Below are positions 47,035-55,215 of a stretch of 64,000 nt of DNA, one piece after another; within the stretch, counting starts at the first letter, position 1, and every line of letters starts with the position of its first letter. A program made the translations under genes and the position numbers. The DNA lies in NCBI RefSeq assembly GCF_002288525.1, contig NZ_CP023067.1, positions 2,170,001-2,234,000 of the forward strand, read 5' to 3'. The notes beneath the pieces were generated by a model that saw only the letters and a list, made by a program, of their open reading frames with translations, was not told the origin of the DNA and made no database searches. The DNA is from Sinorhizobium sojae CCBAU 05684 (GTDB taxonomy: Bacteria > Pseudomonadota > Alphaproteobacteria > Rhizobiales > Rhizobiaceae).

Positions 47035-47981
47035 CCGATATCACTCTTTCCCGGCCTGCGCCCGATCACCGCGTCACCTACGGCTTGACGCTGATGGTTC
47101 TTTCGGTGCTGATTTCGCCGGTGATCGACATTTTCGCCAAGCTGGCGATCGCCACCGTCCCGTCGGCGGAGATCACCGCCGTGCGCTTCCTGCTCCAGGT
47201 CGTCTTCATTCTCCCAATCGTCTTCGTCCGGCGCACGCTCCTCGACCTCACCTGGAAGAAAAGTGCGCTGCATGCCTTGCGCGGCGGTCTCCTGGTGCTG
47301 ACCATGCTTTCCTTCATCACGACGCTGAAAGTGATGGAAGTGGCCGATGCCATCGCCATCTTTTTCGTCGAACCGATCATCCTCACCATTCTCGGCAGCA
47401 TCTTCCTGAAGGAGACGATCGGCTGGAGGCGCTACGCAGCCTGCGCCGTCGGCTTCTTCGGCGCCATCCTCGTCATCCAGCCGAGCATGCAGGAGGTCGG
47501 CCCGATCGCGCTGCTGCCGATCGTCGCGGCTTTCACCCTCGCCGTCTTCCTGCTGGTCACCCGCATGGTCGCGCAGAACGAGGATCCCTGGTCGATGCAG
47601 TTCCATGCCGGCATATGGGGCGGCCTTTTCTGCCTCGTGCTGCTGGGATTCGGCGAGGGTACGGGCTCGAGCGTCTTCGATCCCGTCTGGCCGGAGGGTC
47701 ACGCCTGGTTCTATCTATTGGGTGTCGGGATCACTGCCACCGTGTCCGGCGTGCTCGGCGTCTATGCCTATCGCGCCGCACCGGCCTCGGTGCTCGCGCC
47801 GTTGCAATATCTGGAAATCGTGTCGGCGACGATCTTCGGCTGGCTTGTCTTCGGCGATCTGCCGGATGCGCTGAAGTGGCTCGGCATCGCTATCATCATC
47901 GGCTCCGGGCTCTATATCATCTGGCGCGAGCGACAGGTGCAGAAGACCGCCGGCACGCCGCCGGTCACGCCGGCAATCTGA
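47031..47981 (+). CDS. EamA/DMT-family transporter
   Basis: 316-residue, ten-span membrane protein with two EamA repeats: LTLMVLSVLISPVIDIFAKL begins the first, and GPIALLPIVAAFTLAVFLLV the second. The ATG overlaps the lipase stop, so it is read from the same transcript, and a ThDP enzyme gene follows 44 bp later. The substrate is unknown. It belongs to a different subgroup from the EamA gene at 38505. Confidence 0.9.
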   Translation: MTDITLSRPAPDHRVTYGLTLMVLSVLISPVIDIFAKLAIATVPSAEITAVRFLLQVVFILPIVFVRRTLLDLTWKKSALHALRGGLLVLTMLSFITTLKVMEVADAIAIFFVEPIILTILGSIFLKETIGWRRYAACAVGFFGAILVIQPSMQEVGPIALLPIVAAFTLAVFLLVTRMVAQNEDPWSMQFHAGIWGGLFCLVLLGFGEGTGSSVFDPVWPEGHAWFYLLGVGITATVSGVLGVYAYRAAPASVLAPLQYLEIVSATIFGWLVFGDLPDALKWLGIAIIIGSGLYIIWRERQVQKTAGTPPVTPAI

Positions 47982-48025
47982 GGTGCCGGACAGGACATTG
48001 TGACAAAGCATTGGGAGGTGTTCGG

Positions 48026-49672
48026 ATGAAAACAGGAGGGCAACTGGTCGTAGAGGCGCTGGTGGCGAACGGCGTCAAGCGCGTTTCCTGCGTACCGGGT
48101 GAAAGCTATCTGGCAGTTCTGGACGCACTTTACGACACCGATATCGACGTCGTCGTCTGTCGCCAGGAAGGCGGCGCCGCGATGATGGCTGACGCCTGGG
48201 GCCGGCTGACCGGCGAGCCCGGCATCTGCATGGTCACCCGAGGCCCCGGCGCGACGAACGCGTCTGCCGGCCTGCACGTCGCCCGGCAGGATTCGACTCC
48301 GATGATCCTGTTTATCGGCCAGGTGCAGCGCGATGCCCGCGAACGCGAAGCATTCCAGGAAATCGAGTATCGCCGCGCTTTCACCGAGGTCGCGAAATGG
48401 GTGGGGGAGATCGACGACCCGGCGCGCATCCCGGAATTCGTCACCCGCGCCTTTGCCGTCGCCACCTCCGGCCGCCCCGGCCCGGTCGTGCTGACCCTGC
48501 CGGAAGACATGCTCACCGAGAGCGCAGATGCCCCCGCCGCGCGCGCCTACCAGCCGGTCGAAAGCCATCCGGGACCAGCTCAGATCGCCCGCCTCGAGGC
48601 GCTCATCTCGGAAGCGAAGCGGCCGATCGCCATTCTCGGCGGCACGCGCTGGACGGCCGGGAGCGTCGCCGAATTCGAGCGTTTCGCCGAGCGCTGGCAT
48701 CTGCCCGTCGGCTGCTCCTTCCGCCGCCAGATGCTGTTTGACCATCTGCACCCGGTCTATGCCGGCGATGTCGGTATCGGCATCAATCCGGCGCTCGCCG
48801 AGGAAATCCGGCAAGCCGATCTCGTCCTGCTCGTTGGCGGCCGTTTCTCGGAGATGCCCTCCTCCAGCTATACGCTGATCGATGTGCCCTATCCGAAACA
48901 GAGGCTGGTCCATGTGCACCCCGATCCCTCCGAACTCGGACGCGTCTATCGTCCGGATCTCGCGATCGCCGCGAGCCCTCGCGATTTCGTGGCCGCGCTT
49001 GAAAACGTAAAGCCTGCCGCAGAACCCGCCTGGTCCGCCCGCACGGCGGCCATGCACGCAGCCTATCTCCGTTGGTCGACGCCGCCGGAGACGGGACCGG
49101 GCGACGTGCAGATGGGGCCAATCATGAACTGGATCGAGGCCAATACGGCCCCCGACACCATCTTCACCAATGGTGCTGGCAACTACGCCACCTGGCTGCA
49201 CCGCTTCCATCGCTTCCGCCGTTACGGAACCCAGGCGGCCCCCGCCTCCGGCTCAATGGGCTACGGCCTGCCGGCGGCGGTGGCAGCCCAGCACCTCCAC
49301 CCCGACCGCGAGGTCATCTGCTTTGCGGGCGACGGCTGTTTCCTCATGCACGGCCAGGAATTCGCGACCGCGATCCGCTACCGACTGCCGATCATCGTGC
49401 TCGTCATCAACAACGGCATCTACGGCACGATCCGCATGCACCAGGAGCGCGAATATCCCGGCCGCGTCAGCGCCACGGATCTCACCAATCCGGACTTTGC
49501 CGCGCTTGCCCGCGCCTATGGGGGGCACGGCGAGACGGTGGAGCGGACGGAGGAATTTGCCGAAGCCTTCCGCCGGGCCCGCGCCAGCGGCAAGCCGGCC
49601 ATAATCGAGATCAAGCTCGACCCGGAAGCAATCACGCCGACCCGCACGCTCACCGAAATCCGCAAGGGTTGA
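48026..49672 (+). CDS. Thiamine-diphosphate enzyme, acetolactate synthase-like large subunit
   Basis: 548 residues with the three ThDP-enzyme domains. N-terminal Pyr domain: GVKRVSCVPGESYLAVLDAL and VVCRQEGGAAMMADAWGR with the ThDP-activating Glu. The middle domain contains RPIAILGGTRW. The C-terminal PP domain carries ICFAGDGCFLMHGQE and NNGIYGTIRMHQE (GDG..NN motif for Mg-ThDP). This is the IlvB-like group, but no regulatory subunit lies nearby, so a decarboxylase or ligase on another 2-oxo acid is more likely than valine biosynthesis. GGGAGG precedes the ATG. Confidence 0.9.
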   Translation: MKTGGQLVVEALVANGVKRVSCVPGESYLAVLDALYDTDIDVVVCRQEGGAAMMADAWGRLTGEPGICMVTRGPGATNASAGLHVARQDSTPMILFIGQVQRDAREREAFQEIEYRRAFTEVAKWVGEIDDPARIPEFVTRAFAVATSGRPGPVVLTLPEDMLTESADAPAARAYQPVESHPGPAQIARLEALISEAKRPIAILGGTRWTAGSVAEFERFAERWHLPVGCSFRRQMLFDHLHPVYAGDVGIGINPALAEEIRQADLVLLVGGRFSEMPSSSYTLIDVPYPKQRLVHVHPDPSELGRVYRPDLAIAASPRDFVAALENVKPAAEPAWSARTAAMHAAYLRWSTPPETGPGDVQMGPIMNWIEANTAPDTIFTNGAGNYATWLHRFHRFRRYGTQAAPASGSMGYGLPAAVAAQHLHPDREVICFAGDGCFLMHGQEFATAIRYRLPIIVLVINNGIYGTIRMHQEREYPGRVSATDLTNPDFAALARAYGGHGETVERTEEFAEAFRRARASGKPAIIEIKLDPEAITPTRTLTEIRKG

Positions 49673-49688
49673 GAGAGTCGGCGTGTCG

Positions 49689-50027
49689 TCAGCCTCGGAT
49701 ATGCAGCGTCTGCTGGTAGACGGCGGTGGAGCGTGCGCCGGAGCGGCAGTAGCCAAGCATCGGGCGCGGAAATTCGTCGAGCGCGTCGACCATGCGGGTG
49801 ACGGCGTCTGCCGTGACCCCCATGGGGCCGATCGGGATATGGGTGATTTCCAGCCCCAATTCCTCAGCGCGCGCGGCGATCGCATCGAAGGTCGGCTGGT
49901 CGGGCGCCTCGAAATCCGGACGGTGGCAGACGATGGACTTGAAGCCGAGCCCCTTGATCTCGTCGAGGTCCTCGACCGTGATCTGGCCCGCGACCGAATA
50001 TTCGTCGTTGATCTGGCGAATGTCCAT
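49689..50027 (-). CDS. TIGR01244/DUF442-family protein, phosphatase-like (Blh N-terminal type)
   Basis: 112 residues. DIRQINDEYSVAGQITVEDL and IKGLGFKSIVCHRPDFE are typical for the family, and the loop GYCRSGARST has the CxxGxR form of cysteine phosphatases. In related bacteria this domain is fused to a metallo-hydrolase in the sulfide-detoxifying Blh protein; here it stands alone. Convergent with the ThDP enzyme gene, 16 bp between their ends. Its activity is unproven. Confidence 0.85.
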   Translation of the reverse strand: MDIRQINDEYSVAGQITVEDLDEIKGLGFKSIVCHRPDFEAPDQPTFDAIAARAEELGLEITHIPIGPMGVTADAVTRMVDALDEFPRPMLGYCRSGARSTAVYQQTLHIRG

Positions 50028-50099
50028 GATGGCGTTTCCTCATGAGTCCTTTGCCTTGGTGTAGGCCGGGCACCCCTCGGCGTCAATCGCCAAGCGGCT

Positions 50100-50960
50100 T
50101 CAGGAGATCGCGAAGGCGAGCGCATAGTCGCGGCTGCCGCCAGGCTCCAGGAGGTCGAGTTCGCCGCCCGCAAAAAGCTCCGCCCGCTTCGCCAGCCGGT
50201 GCGACGCGGGCTCGATGCTGATCACATCGGCACTGCCGCGCTGGCAGCGCCACATCTGCAGGAAGGGCAGCGTCTCGGCCCGGAACCGCACGTGGAGGCT
50301 GCGCCCTGCAAGCCCCGGCAGCGGGGAAAGCGAAACCTCCGCCCACGCGTCGGCGCCGACGACGGCGGGCAGGCAGAAATGCGCGCGCTCCCCCTCGCCG
50401 AAGCGCCAGGCCAGCGAACCGCCCTCGACCGATGGGCTTTCGATCCGCGTTTCCTCGCCGAGGAGACGGCCGGCGATGTTCATGTGATACATCATCATCG
50501 GCGCAAAGGCCGTGGGTCCGATATTGACGACGCGATCCTCGAGCAGCACACTCTGGCCACCCCGCTCGACCCGCCAGCAGCGCTCGATCGCCGCCCTGCC
50601 GCCGCAGGCAAGCGCGACTTCCGTAATCGCCGTGCAATGGCTGCCGGCGGAAGCCATGTCCGTTCCTGCCACCGGGGTCCCGGGCAGTGAGCCATGCAGC
50701 GGATAGCATGCGCCGTCACCACGGCCCTCGACCGGCTCCGGGTGACGGATATGGTCGGGGCCGCAGGTGAAGAAGAAGCCGGCCAGCGCGCGGTCGATCC
50801 GCGGGTCTCCGTCGAACGGAATTGCGTCGCCCGGCGAGAGGTCGACGCCCGCAACGACGAAGGCAGCGATGTCGAGTGCCGAGGAGCGGTCGAACAGGAG
50901 ATAGACCTCGCCCGTTTCGACTGCATTGCCGCCTGCCCCCACGCCCGTCCGCACTTCCAT
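50100..50960 (-). CDS. DUF4432 / aldose 1-epimerase-like protein
   Basis: 286 residues. SALDIAAFVVAGVDLSPGDA near residue 27, FFFTCGPDHIRHP near 63, YPLHGSLPGTPV near 87 with the conserved His, then VNIGPTAFAPMMMYHMNIAG and C-terminal ADVISIEPASHRL. This is the galactose-mutarotase-like fold of DUF4432. Some members isomerise or epimerise sugars or sugar acids. No sugar genes adjoin it, so the substrate is unknown. Confidence 0.75.
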   Translation of the reverse strand: MEVRTGVGAGGNAVETGEVYLLFDRSSALDIAAFVVAGVDLSPGDAIPFDGDPRIDRALAGFFFTCGPDHIRHPEPVEGRGDGACYPLHGSLPGTPVAGTDMASAGSHCTAITEVALACGGRAAIERCWRVERGGQSVLLEDRVVNIGPTAFAPMMMYHMNIAGRLLGEETRIESPSVEGGSLAWRFGEGERAHFCLPAVVGADAWAEVSLSPLPGLAGRSLHVRFRAETLPFLQMWRCQRGSADVISIEPASHRLAKRAELFAGGELDLLEPGGSRDYALAFAIS

Positions 50961-51209
50961 CCCCTTGGCCCTCAGAATCAGCTGTGACGAGGGCAGGATA
51001 GCTCAATTGGGCCAGTCCTTGCTCGCCGCATCAGCTTGAACCATCCCGCGCTGGAAAACGTTGAATTCAAGACGGTCGAGAGTGGCGGCGATCGGCCGTT
51101 GCGCTCGCGAAGGGTCTCGCCTAACTAGGTTTTAAGGGAATGTTCATGATGAATTCATTTTTTTCACATTAACGTCGAAATCGCCATGTACCGCCGCGAG
51201 GCAGCCAGC

Positions 51210-52631
51210 ATGAAAACAGGTTCTATCGTGACGTCAACGACCCGCATCGGCCTTTCGCTTCTCGCCGCCGCCGGCCTTGTGGCCGTGTGGCTTGCACCGG
51301 CGCGTGCGCAGGAAGGCTATGGCGGCTATTGGCACCGCGGCGAGATTATGCTCGTCACGCCCGAGGGCGACATTCTCGACTACATGCCCCGGGAGGACGA
51401 AGTGCACGTCGTGCGCGATCGCCGCGGCCGCACGCTGCTGATCGACGACTGGGGCAATATCGTTGCGACCGTCGTGCCGAATGACGGCTATGGCGTCCGC
51501 CGCCGCCGCGGCTACGGCGTCGACGTCTATTCCAACCGGCCCGACCGCGGATACGACTACTCCGAGCCGGGCGAATTTACCGGCACCGTCCCCGATTACC
51601 GTGACGTGACGCCGGCACCGGTGGAGCGCGAGGAGCTTCCGAACAGCCTGCCCTCGCTGATCGAAGGCGACCAGGCCGCCTATGATCCGCAGTATGAGGA
51701 CCCGTTGAGGCAACCTATGCCGCCGACGGCCCCGGTCCACGGCAAGTCCCGGGCGGAGGTCGCGGCGTTGCAAGTCTTTCTCGACCGGGAAGGTTTCTCG
51801 CCCGGCGTGATCGACGGCAAGATGGGGTCCAACGTCACCAAGGCGATCGAGGCCTGGCAACAGGCAACCGGCGAAACGCTCGATCCAAACAACACCGAGG
51901 ATATCCTCGAACGGCTGCGCTTCAACGGCGGCCTGCCGATTACCACCTATACCATTACCGCGGCCGATGCGGCCGGCCCCTATGTCGCCTCGATTCCGGA
52001 AGATTACGCCCACAAGGCCCAGCTCCCGCATCTTTCCTTCACGTCCACCGCCGAAATGCTTGGCGAAAAATTTCATATGGACGAGAACTATCTGCGCGAG
52101 CTCAATCCCGGTGTGGATTTTTCCATTCCGGGCACCACGATCAAGGTGATCAATCCAGGCCCGAACAAGAACGGTAAGGTGGCGCGGATCGTCGCCGACA
52201 AGGGACGCAAGCAGGTCCTCGCCTATGACGAGGCGGGGAAGATGATTGCCGCCTATCCGGCGACGATCGGATCCTCGGACACGCCCTCGCCCAGCGGCAC
52301 CGTGACCGTCGAGCGCATCGCCTTCAACCCCGGCTATACCTACAACCCCAAGATCAATTTCAAACAGGGCTCGAACGACAAGATCCTGCAATTGCAGCCG
52401 GGACCGAACGGTCCGGTGGGCACCGTCTGGATTGCACTCTCCAGGCCGACCTACGGCATCCACGGCACCCCGGATCCGTCGAAGATCGGCAAGACCCAGA
52501 GCCACGGTTGCGTGCGCCTGACCAACTGGGATGCGACCGAGCTCGGCAAGATGGTGAGCGCGGGCGTCACCGTCCAATTCGTCGACGAGCCCGGGGCGCC
52601 GATTTCGGCGGATGTTTGGAATCCTTATTAA
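51210..52631 (+). CDS. L,D-transpeptidase (YkuD family) with peptidoglycan-binding domain
   Basis: 473 residues. Signal peptide cleaved near RAQEG (residue 27), a Tyr/Arg-rich low-complexity region (60-140), PG_binding_1 near 180-225 (EVAALQVFLDREGFSPGVID), then a LysM-like stretch and the YkuD domain with SHGCVRLTNWD; catalytic Cys434. It makes 3-3 crosslinks in peptidoglycan or anchors proteins to it, a major wall mode in Rhizobiales. The ATG at 51210 was preferred over 51186 because GAGG lies upstream of it. Confidence 0.94.
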   Translation: MKTGSIVTSTTRIGLSLLAAAGLVAVWLAPARAQEGYGGYWHRGEIMLVTPEGDILDYMPREDEVHVVRDRRGRTLLIDDWGNIVATVVPNDGYGVRRRRGYGVDVYSNRPDRGYDYSEPGEFTGTVPDYRDVTPAPVEREELPNSLPSLIEGDQAAYDPQYEDPLRQPMPPTAPVHGKSRAEVAALQVFLDREGFSPGVIDGKMGSNVTKAIEAWQQATGETLDPNNTEDILERLRFNGGLPITTYTITAADAAGPYVASIPEDYAHKAQLPHLSFTSTAEMLGEKFHMDENYLRELNPGVDFSIPGTTIKVINPGPNKNGKVARIVADKGRKQVLAYDEAGKMIAAYPATIGSSDTPSPSGTVTVERIAFNPGYTYNPKINFKQGSNDKILQLQPGPNGPVGTVWIALSRPTYGIHGTPDPSKIGKTQSHGCVRLTNWDATELGKMVSAGVTVQFVDEPGAPISADVWNPY

Positions 52632-52636
52632 TTCGC

Positions 52637-52742
52637 CTACAGCGCCGCGCGTCTTTTCAGACGCGCGAAGGTTCGCTGAACTCTTTGAATCTGCGCATCG
52701 AGCTTTCCGAAAACCGGATACGATTTTCGGGCCGATGCGCTA
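52637..52742 (+). repeat. Mosaic palindromic repeat, class B
   Basis: CTACAGCGCCGCGCGTC followed by GACGCGCGAAGGTTCGCTGAAC (left module with a GACGCGC hairpin) and CTTTCCGAAAACCGGATACGA then TTTTCGGGCC (right module). Same orientation as 40696. It starts six bases after the L,D-transpeptidase stop codon. Confidence 0.8.
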
Positions 52743-52805
52743 AGCTCGACTGGGCGGAGGGCGGTTCTCGCCTGCCTTTCGTCGTTTCGTCCAGCATCGT
52801 CAGCC

Positions 52806-52833
52806 TTCATGACTTCATGAAACATTGTCATGA
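52806..52833 (+). promoter_or_regulatory. Possible operator upstream of the DAO gene
   Basis: TTCATGACTTCATGAA (52806-52821) is a perfect inverted repeat of 7-base arms with a 2-base centre. A third TCATGA follows at 52828-52833. It lies about 75 bp upstream of the ATG at 52897. No known factor is assigned. Confidence 0.4.
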
Positions 52834-52896
52834 AAATGTTTGCCGCATTCGCTCTATCAAAGGCAAAGAATCCCGGCTGATAAAGGAATATCCGCG

Positions 52897-54186
52897 ATGG
52901 CGACGGAGCGCCCTCTTCCCAATCTCTGGCATGCGACGGCACCAGCTGCCCCCGGGACGGCGCCGCTAACAGGGGAATTGCGGTGCGATGTGGCGATCAT
53001 CGGCGGTGGCTTCACCGGTCTCTCGGCTGCTTTGCACCTCGCCGAAATGGGCGTGAAGGCAGCGGTGATCGAAGCCAGGACCATCGGCCACGGCGGCTCG
53101 GGCCGCAATGTCGGTCTGGTCAATGCCGGCATGTGGGTGAAACCCGACGACCTCATCGCCACGCTGGGAGCCGAAGCCGGCAACCGTCTGCTGCATGAGC
53201 TCGGCGCCGGCCCCTCCCTCGTCTACGAGCTCGTCGCCAAGCACGCCATGGCATGCGAAGCGGTGCGCAACGGAACGCTGCACATGGCCGTCAGCGCCGA
53301 GGGACTGAACGAGATCCGCGAGCGCGAGGCGCAGTGGCAGAAGCGCGGCGCACCCGTCGAGGTGCTCCCGGCCGAGAAGGCGCATGTGCTTTCCGGCGCC
53401 GAAGGATTCACCGGCGCCCTGCTCGACCGGCGGGCCGGCACGATCCAGCCGCTCGCCTATGCAAGGGGACTCGCCCGTGCGGCGATCGCCGCGGGTGCCG
53501 AGATCTTCACCGACACGCCGCTTCTGGCCGCCGAACGCAAGGGCGACCTGTGGAAACTGGAGGCCGGCCGCGGCACGCTTACGGCCAGGCATGTCATAGT
53601 CGCCACCAATGCCTATGGCGCGATGGTGAACGGTACGCCATGGAAGGCGCAGACGCGGGAACTGACGATCCTTCCCTTTTTCCAGTTCGCAACCAATCCG
53701 CTTGCCGACAGGGTCGCCGAACGCATCCTGCCGGAACGTCAGGGGGCCTGGGATACCGGCCTCGTGATGACGTCGTTCCGCATGGATCAAGAGAACCGGC
53801 TGATCTTCGGTTCCATCGGTCGCCTCGATGCGATGGCCGAAGGCACCCACCGCGCCTTTGCCGCCCGTTCGCTGCGCAAGCTCTTCCCCTATATCGGCGA
53901 TTTCCGCTTCGAATATTGGTGGGATGGCCGCATCGGCATGACCACCAACAACCTGCCGGTGGTGCACGAGCTCGCGCCGAATGTCATTTCCGTCAGCGGC
54001 TATAATGGCCGCGGCATCGCGCCCGGAACCGTATTCGGCCGCGCGCTCGCCCGCCATGTTACCGGCGATGGCTCGGCAATCCCGTTGGCACAGACGCCGA
54101 TCACGGCGGATCCCTGGCGGAACGTCAAGTCCGCCTTCTACCACGCGGGCGCGCAGGCCAAGCACTTCATCGACCGGCGATTCTGA
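52897..54186 (+). CDS. FAD-dependent amine oxidase, DAO family (PuuB/gamma-glutamylputrescine oxidase-like)
   Basis: 429 residues. Near the N-terminus CDVAIIGGGFTGLSAALHLA (GGGFTG loop for FAD) and VIEARTIGHGGSGRNVGLVN, the latter a hallmark of PuuB-like oxidases. Then TIQPLAYARGLARAA and, toward the C-terminus, YWWDGRIGMTTNNLPVVHEL and VSGYNGRGIAPGTVFGRALA. Such enzymes oxidise primary amines, often after gamma-glutamylation, giving an aldehyde. Genes for a GS-like ligase and aldehyde dehydrogenase lie 2-5 kb away. AAAGGA precedes the ATG. Confidence 0.88.
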   Translation: MATERPLPNLWHATAPAAPGTAPLTGELRCDVAIIGGGFTGLSAALHLAEMGVKAAVIEARTIGHGGSGRNVGLVNAGMWVKPDDLIATLGAEAGNRLLHELGAGPSLVYELVAKHAMACEAVRNGTLHMAVSAEGLNEIREREAQWQKRGAPVEVLPAEKAHVLSGAEGFTGALLDRRAGTIQPLAYARGLARAAIAAGAEIFTDTPLLAAERKGDLWKLEAGRGTLTARHVIVATNAYGAMVNGTPWKAQTRELTILPFFQFATNPLADRVAERILPERQGAWDTGLVMTSFRMDQENRLIFGSIGRLDAMAEGTHRAFAARSLRKLFPYIGDFRFEYWWDGRIGMTTNNLPVVHELAPNVISVSGYNGRGIAPGTVFGRALARHVTGDGSAIPLAQTPITADPWRNVKSAFYHAGAQAKHFIDRRF

Positions 54187-54294
54187 CGGCAGTCCGCCCG
54201 CCGAGCGAGATCGTGCGCCGCTGCCGGCGCCAGTGGATTCCGGCTCAATCAATGGCAAGTCCGTGCACCGCCAGCATCCGGCGGAAATCCGTCG

Positions 54295-55011
54295 TCACGC
54301 CGCGCGCGGCAAAGCCCAGTGAAGGCGCAAGGCAAGGGAGCGGCGAACGCGCACGGGGAGGATCTCCTGCACCTCGCGGGCAAGGGCAAAGGCATTCTCG
54401 CGCGCCTTGTCGAGATTGCTGACGCGGTTTGCATCCATCGTCTGCAGCGTTCCGCCGCATTCGAATATCTCGCGATAGGCGGCGCGCTCGACGATCGGGG
54501 TGTCGAGAACGGAAACCCCGCGGGCGGCGAGCAATGCCTTGATCGTCTGCAGCGCCCGGGTGGTGACCAGCGAGTTGACGCGGGTGAGAACCACCGAGTG
54601 ATTGATGCGCGTCCTCGCCTTCTCTTCGATCTGGCGGATGAGTTCGAGGATCTGCACGGCGCCGCGCGCGTCCATGGCGCAGCCCTGAACGGGGATCAGC
54701 ACCTGATCGGACAGCCCGAGCGCCAGCGCGACGATCGCGTCCTTGGCGCCCGCAAGGTCGATCACGATGAAGTCGACCGCATCCTTGAGCTCGCGGATAT
54801 GACAGGGCAGCGAAGCCGGCGTGATATGCGAGATCACTTCGAGATTGGGGATGGTGCCGGATAGCTCGGACCAGCTGGTGATCCAGCGTTGCGGATCCGC
54901 GTCGAGAATAACCACGCGGCTTCCCTGTCGGGCAAGCTCCGTTGCCAGGATCAGAGCCGCCGTCGTCTTGCCGGCGCCACCCTTGGCATTGGCGAGTGTA
55001 ATGACCGCCAT
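54295..55011 (-). CDS. Orphan ParA/MinD-type ATPase
   Basis: 238 residues. Deviant Walker A loop in ITLANAKGGAGKTTAAL near residues 4-20, Walker A' ILDADPQRWITSW, and Walker B VDFIVIDLAGAKD. There is no partner parB and no second partition gene nearby. It belongs to the solitary ParA group of rhizobia, whose cargo is mostly unknown. GAGGTG lies upstream of the ATG at 55011. It is convergent with the DAO gene and set inside the putative catabolic island, which looks fortuitous. Confidence 0.85.
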   Translation of the reverse strand: MAVITLANAKGGAGKTTAALILATELARQGSRVVILDADPQRWITSWSELSGTIPNLEVISHITPASLPCHIRELKDAVDFIVIDLAGAKDAIVALALGLSDQVLIPVQGCAMDARGAVQILELIRQIEEKARTRINHSVVLTRVNSLVTTRALQTIKALLAARGVSVLDTPIVERAAYREIFECGGTLQTMDANRVSNLDKARENAFALAREVQEILPVRVRRSLALRLHWALPRAA

Positions 55012-55084
55012 GTTCCACCTCGTTCTTTCATGCTCCATCCCCCCGCGCCCCGGGGCAGATTCGATTAACGGAACCTTTCAGAAC

Positions 55085-55092
55085 ATGGTTAA
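55085..55092 (-). promoter_or_regulatory. Possible CtrA half-site upstream of the orphan parA
   Basis: TTAACCAT on the minus strand, about 75 bp upstream of the ParA-like gene. The same octamer lies upstream of ddlB (10174). Chance alone would give about two copies in a window this size. Confidence 0.2.
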
Positions 55093-55159
55093 CAAAATGG
55101 AAATTTTTGACTGCCAAAGATTAACCGCCGCGCCGCCGCTTAAGGCCTTTACGCACCGG

Positions 55160-55192
55160 AAAGCCCGGGAAATCGGGGATTTCCCGGGCTTT
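55160..55192 (-). terminator. Strong hairpin after the alcohol dehydrogenase gene
   Basis: Perfect 15-bp stem, AAAGCCCGGGAAATC with its complement, and a 3-base loop. It starts 23 bases after the stop codon of the alcohol dehydrogenase gene. The stem ends in A/T triplets on both sides, so it could stop transcripts from either direction. Confidence 0.7.
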
Positions 55193-55215
55193 GAAGAAAT
55201 TAACGAGCGACGCCT

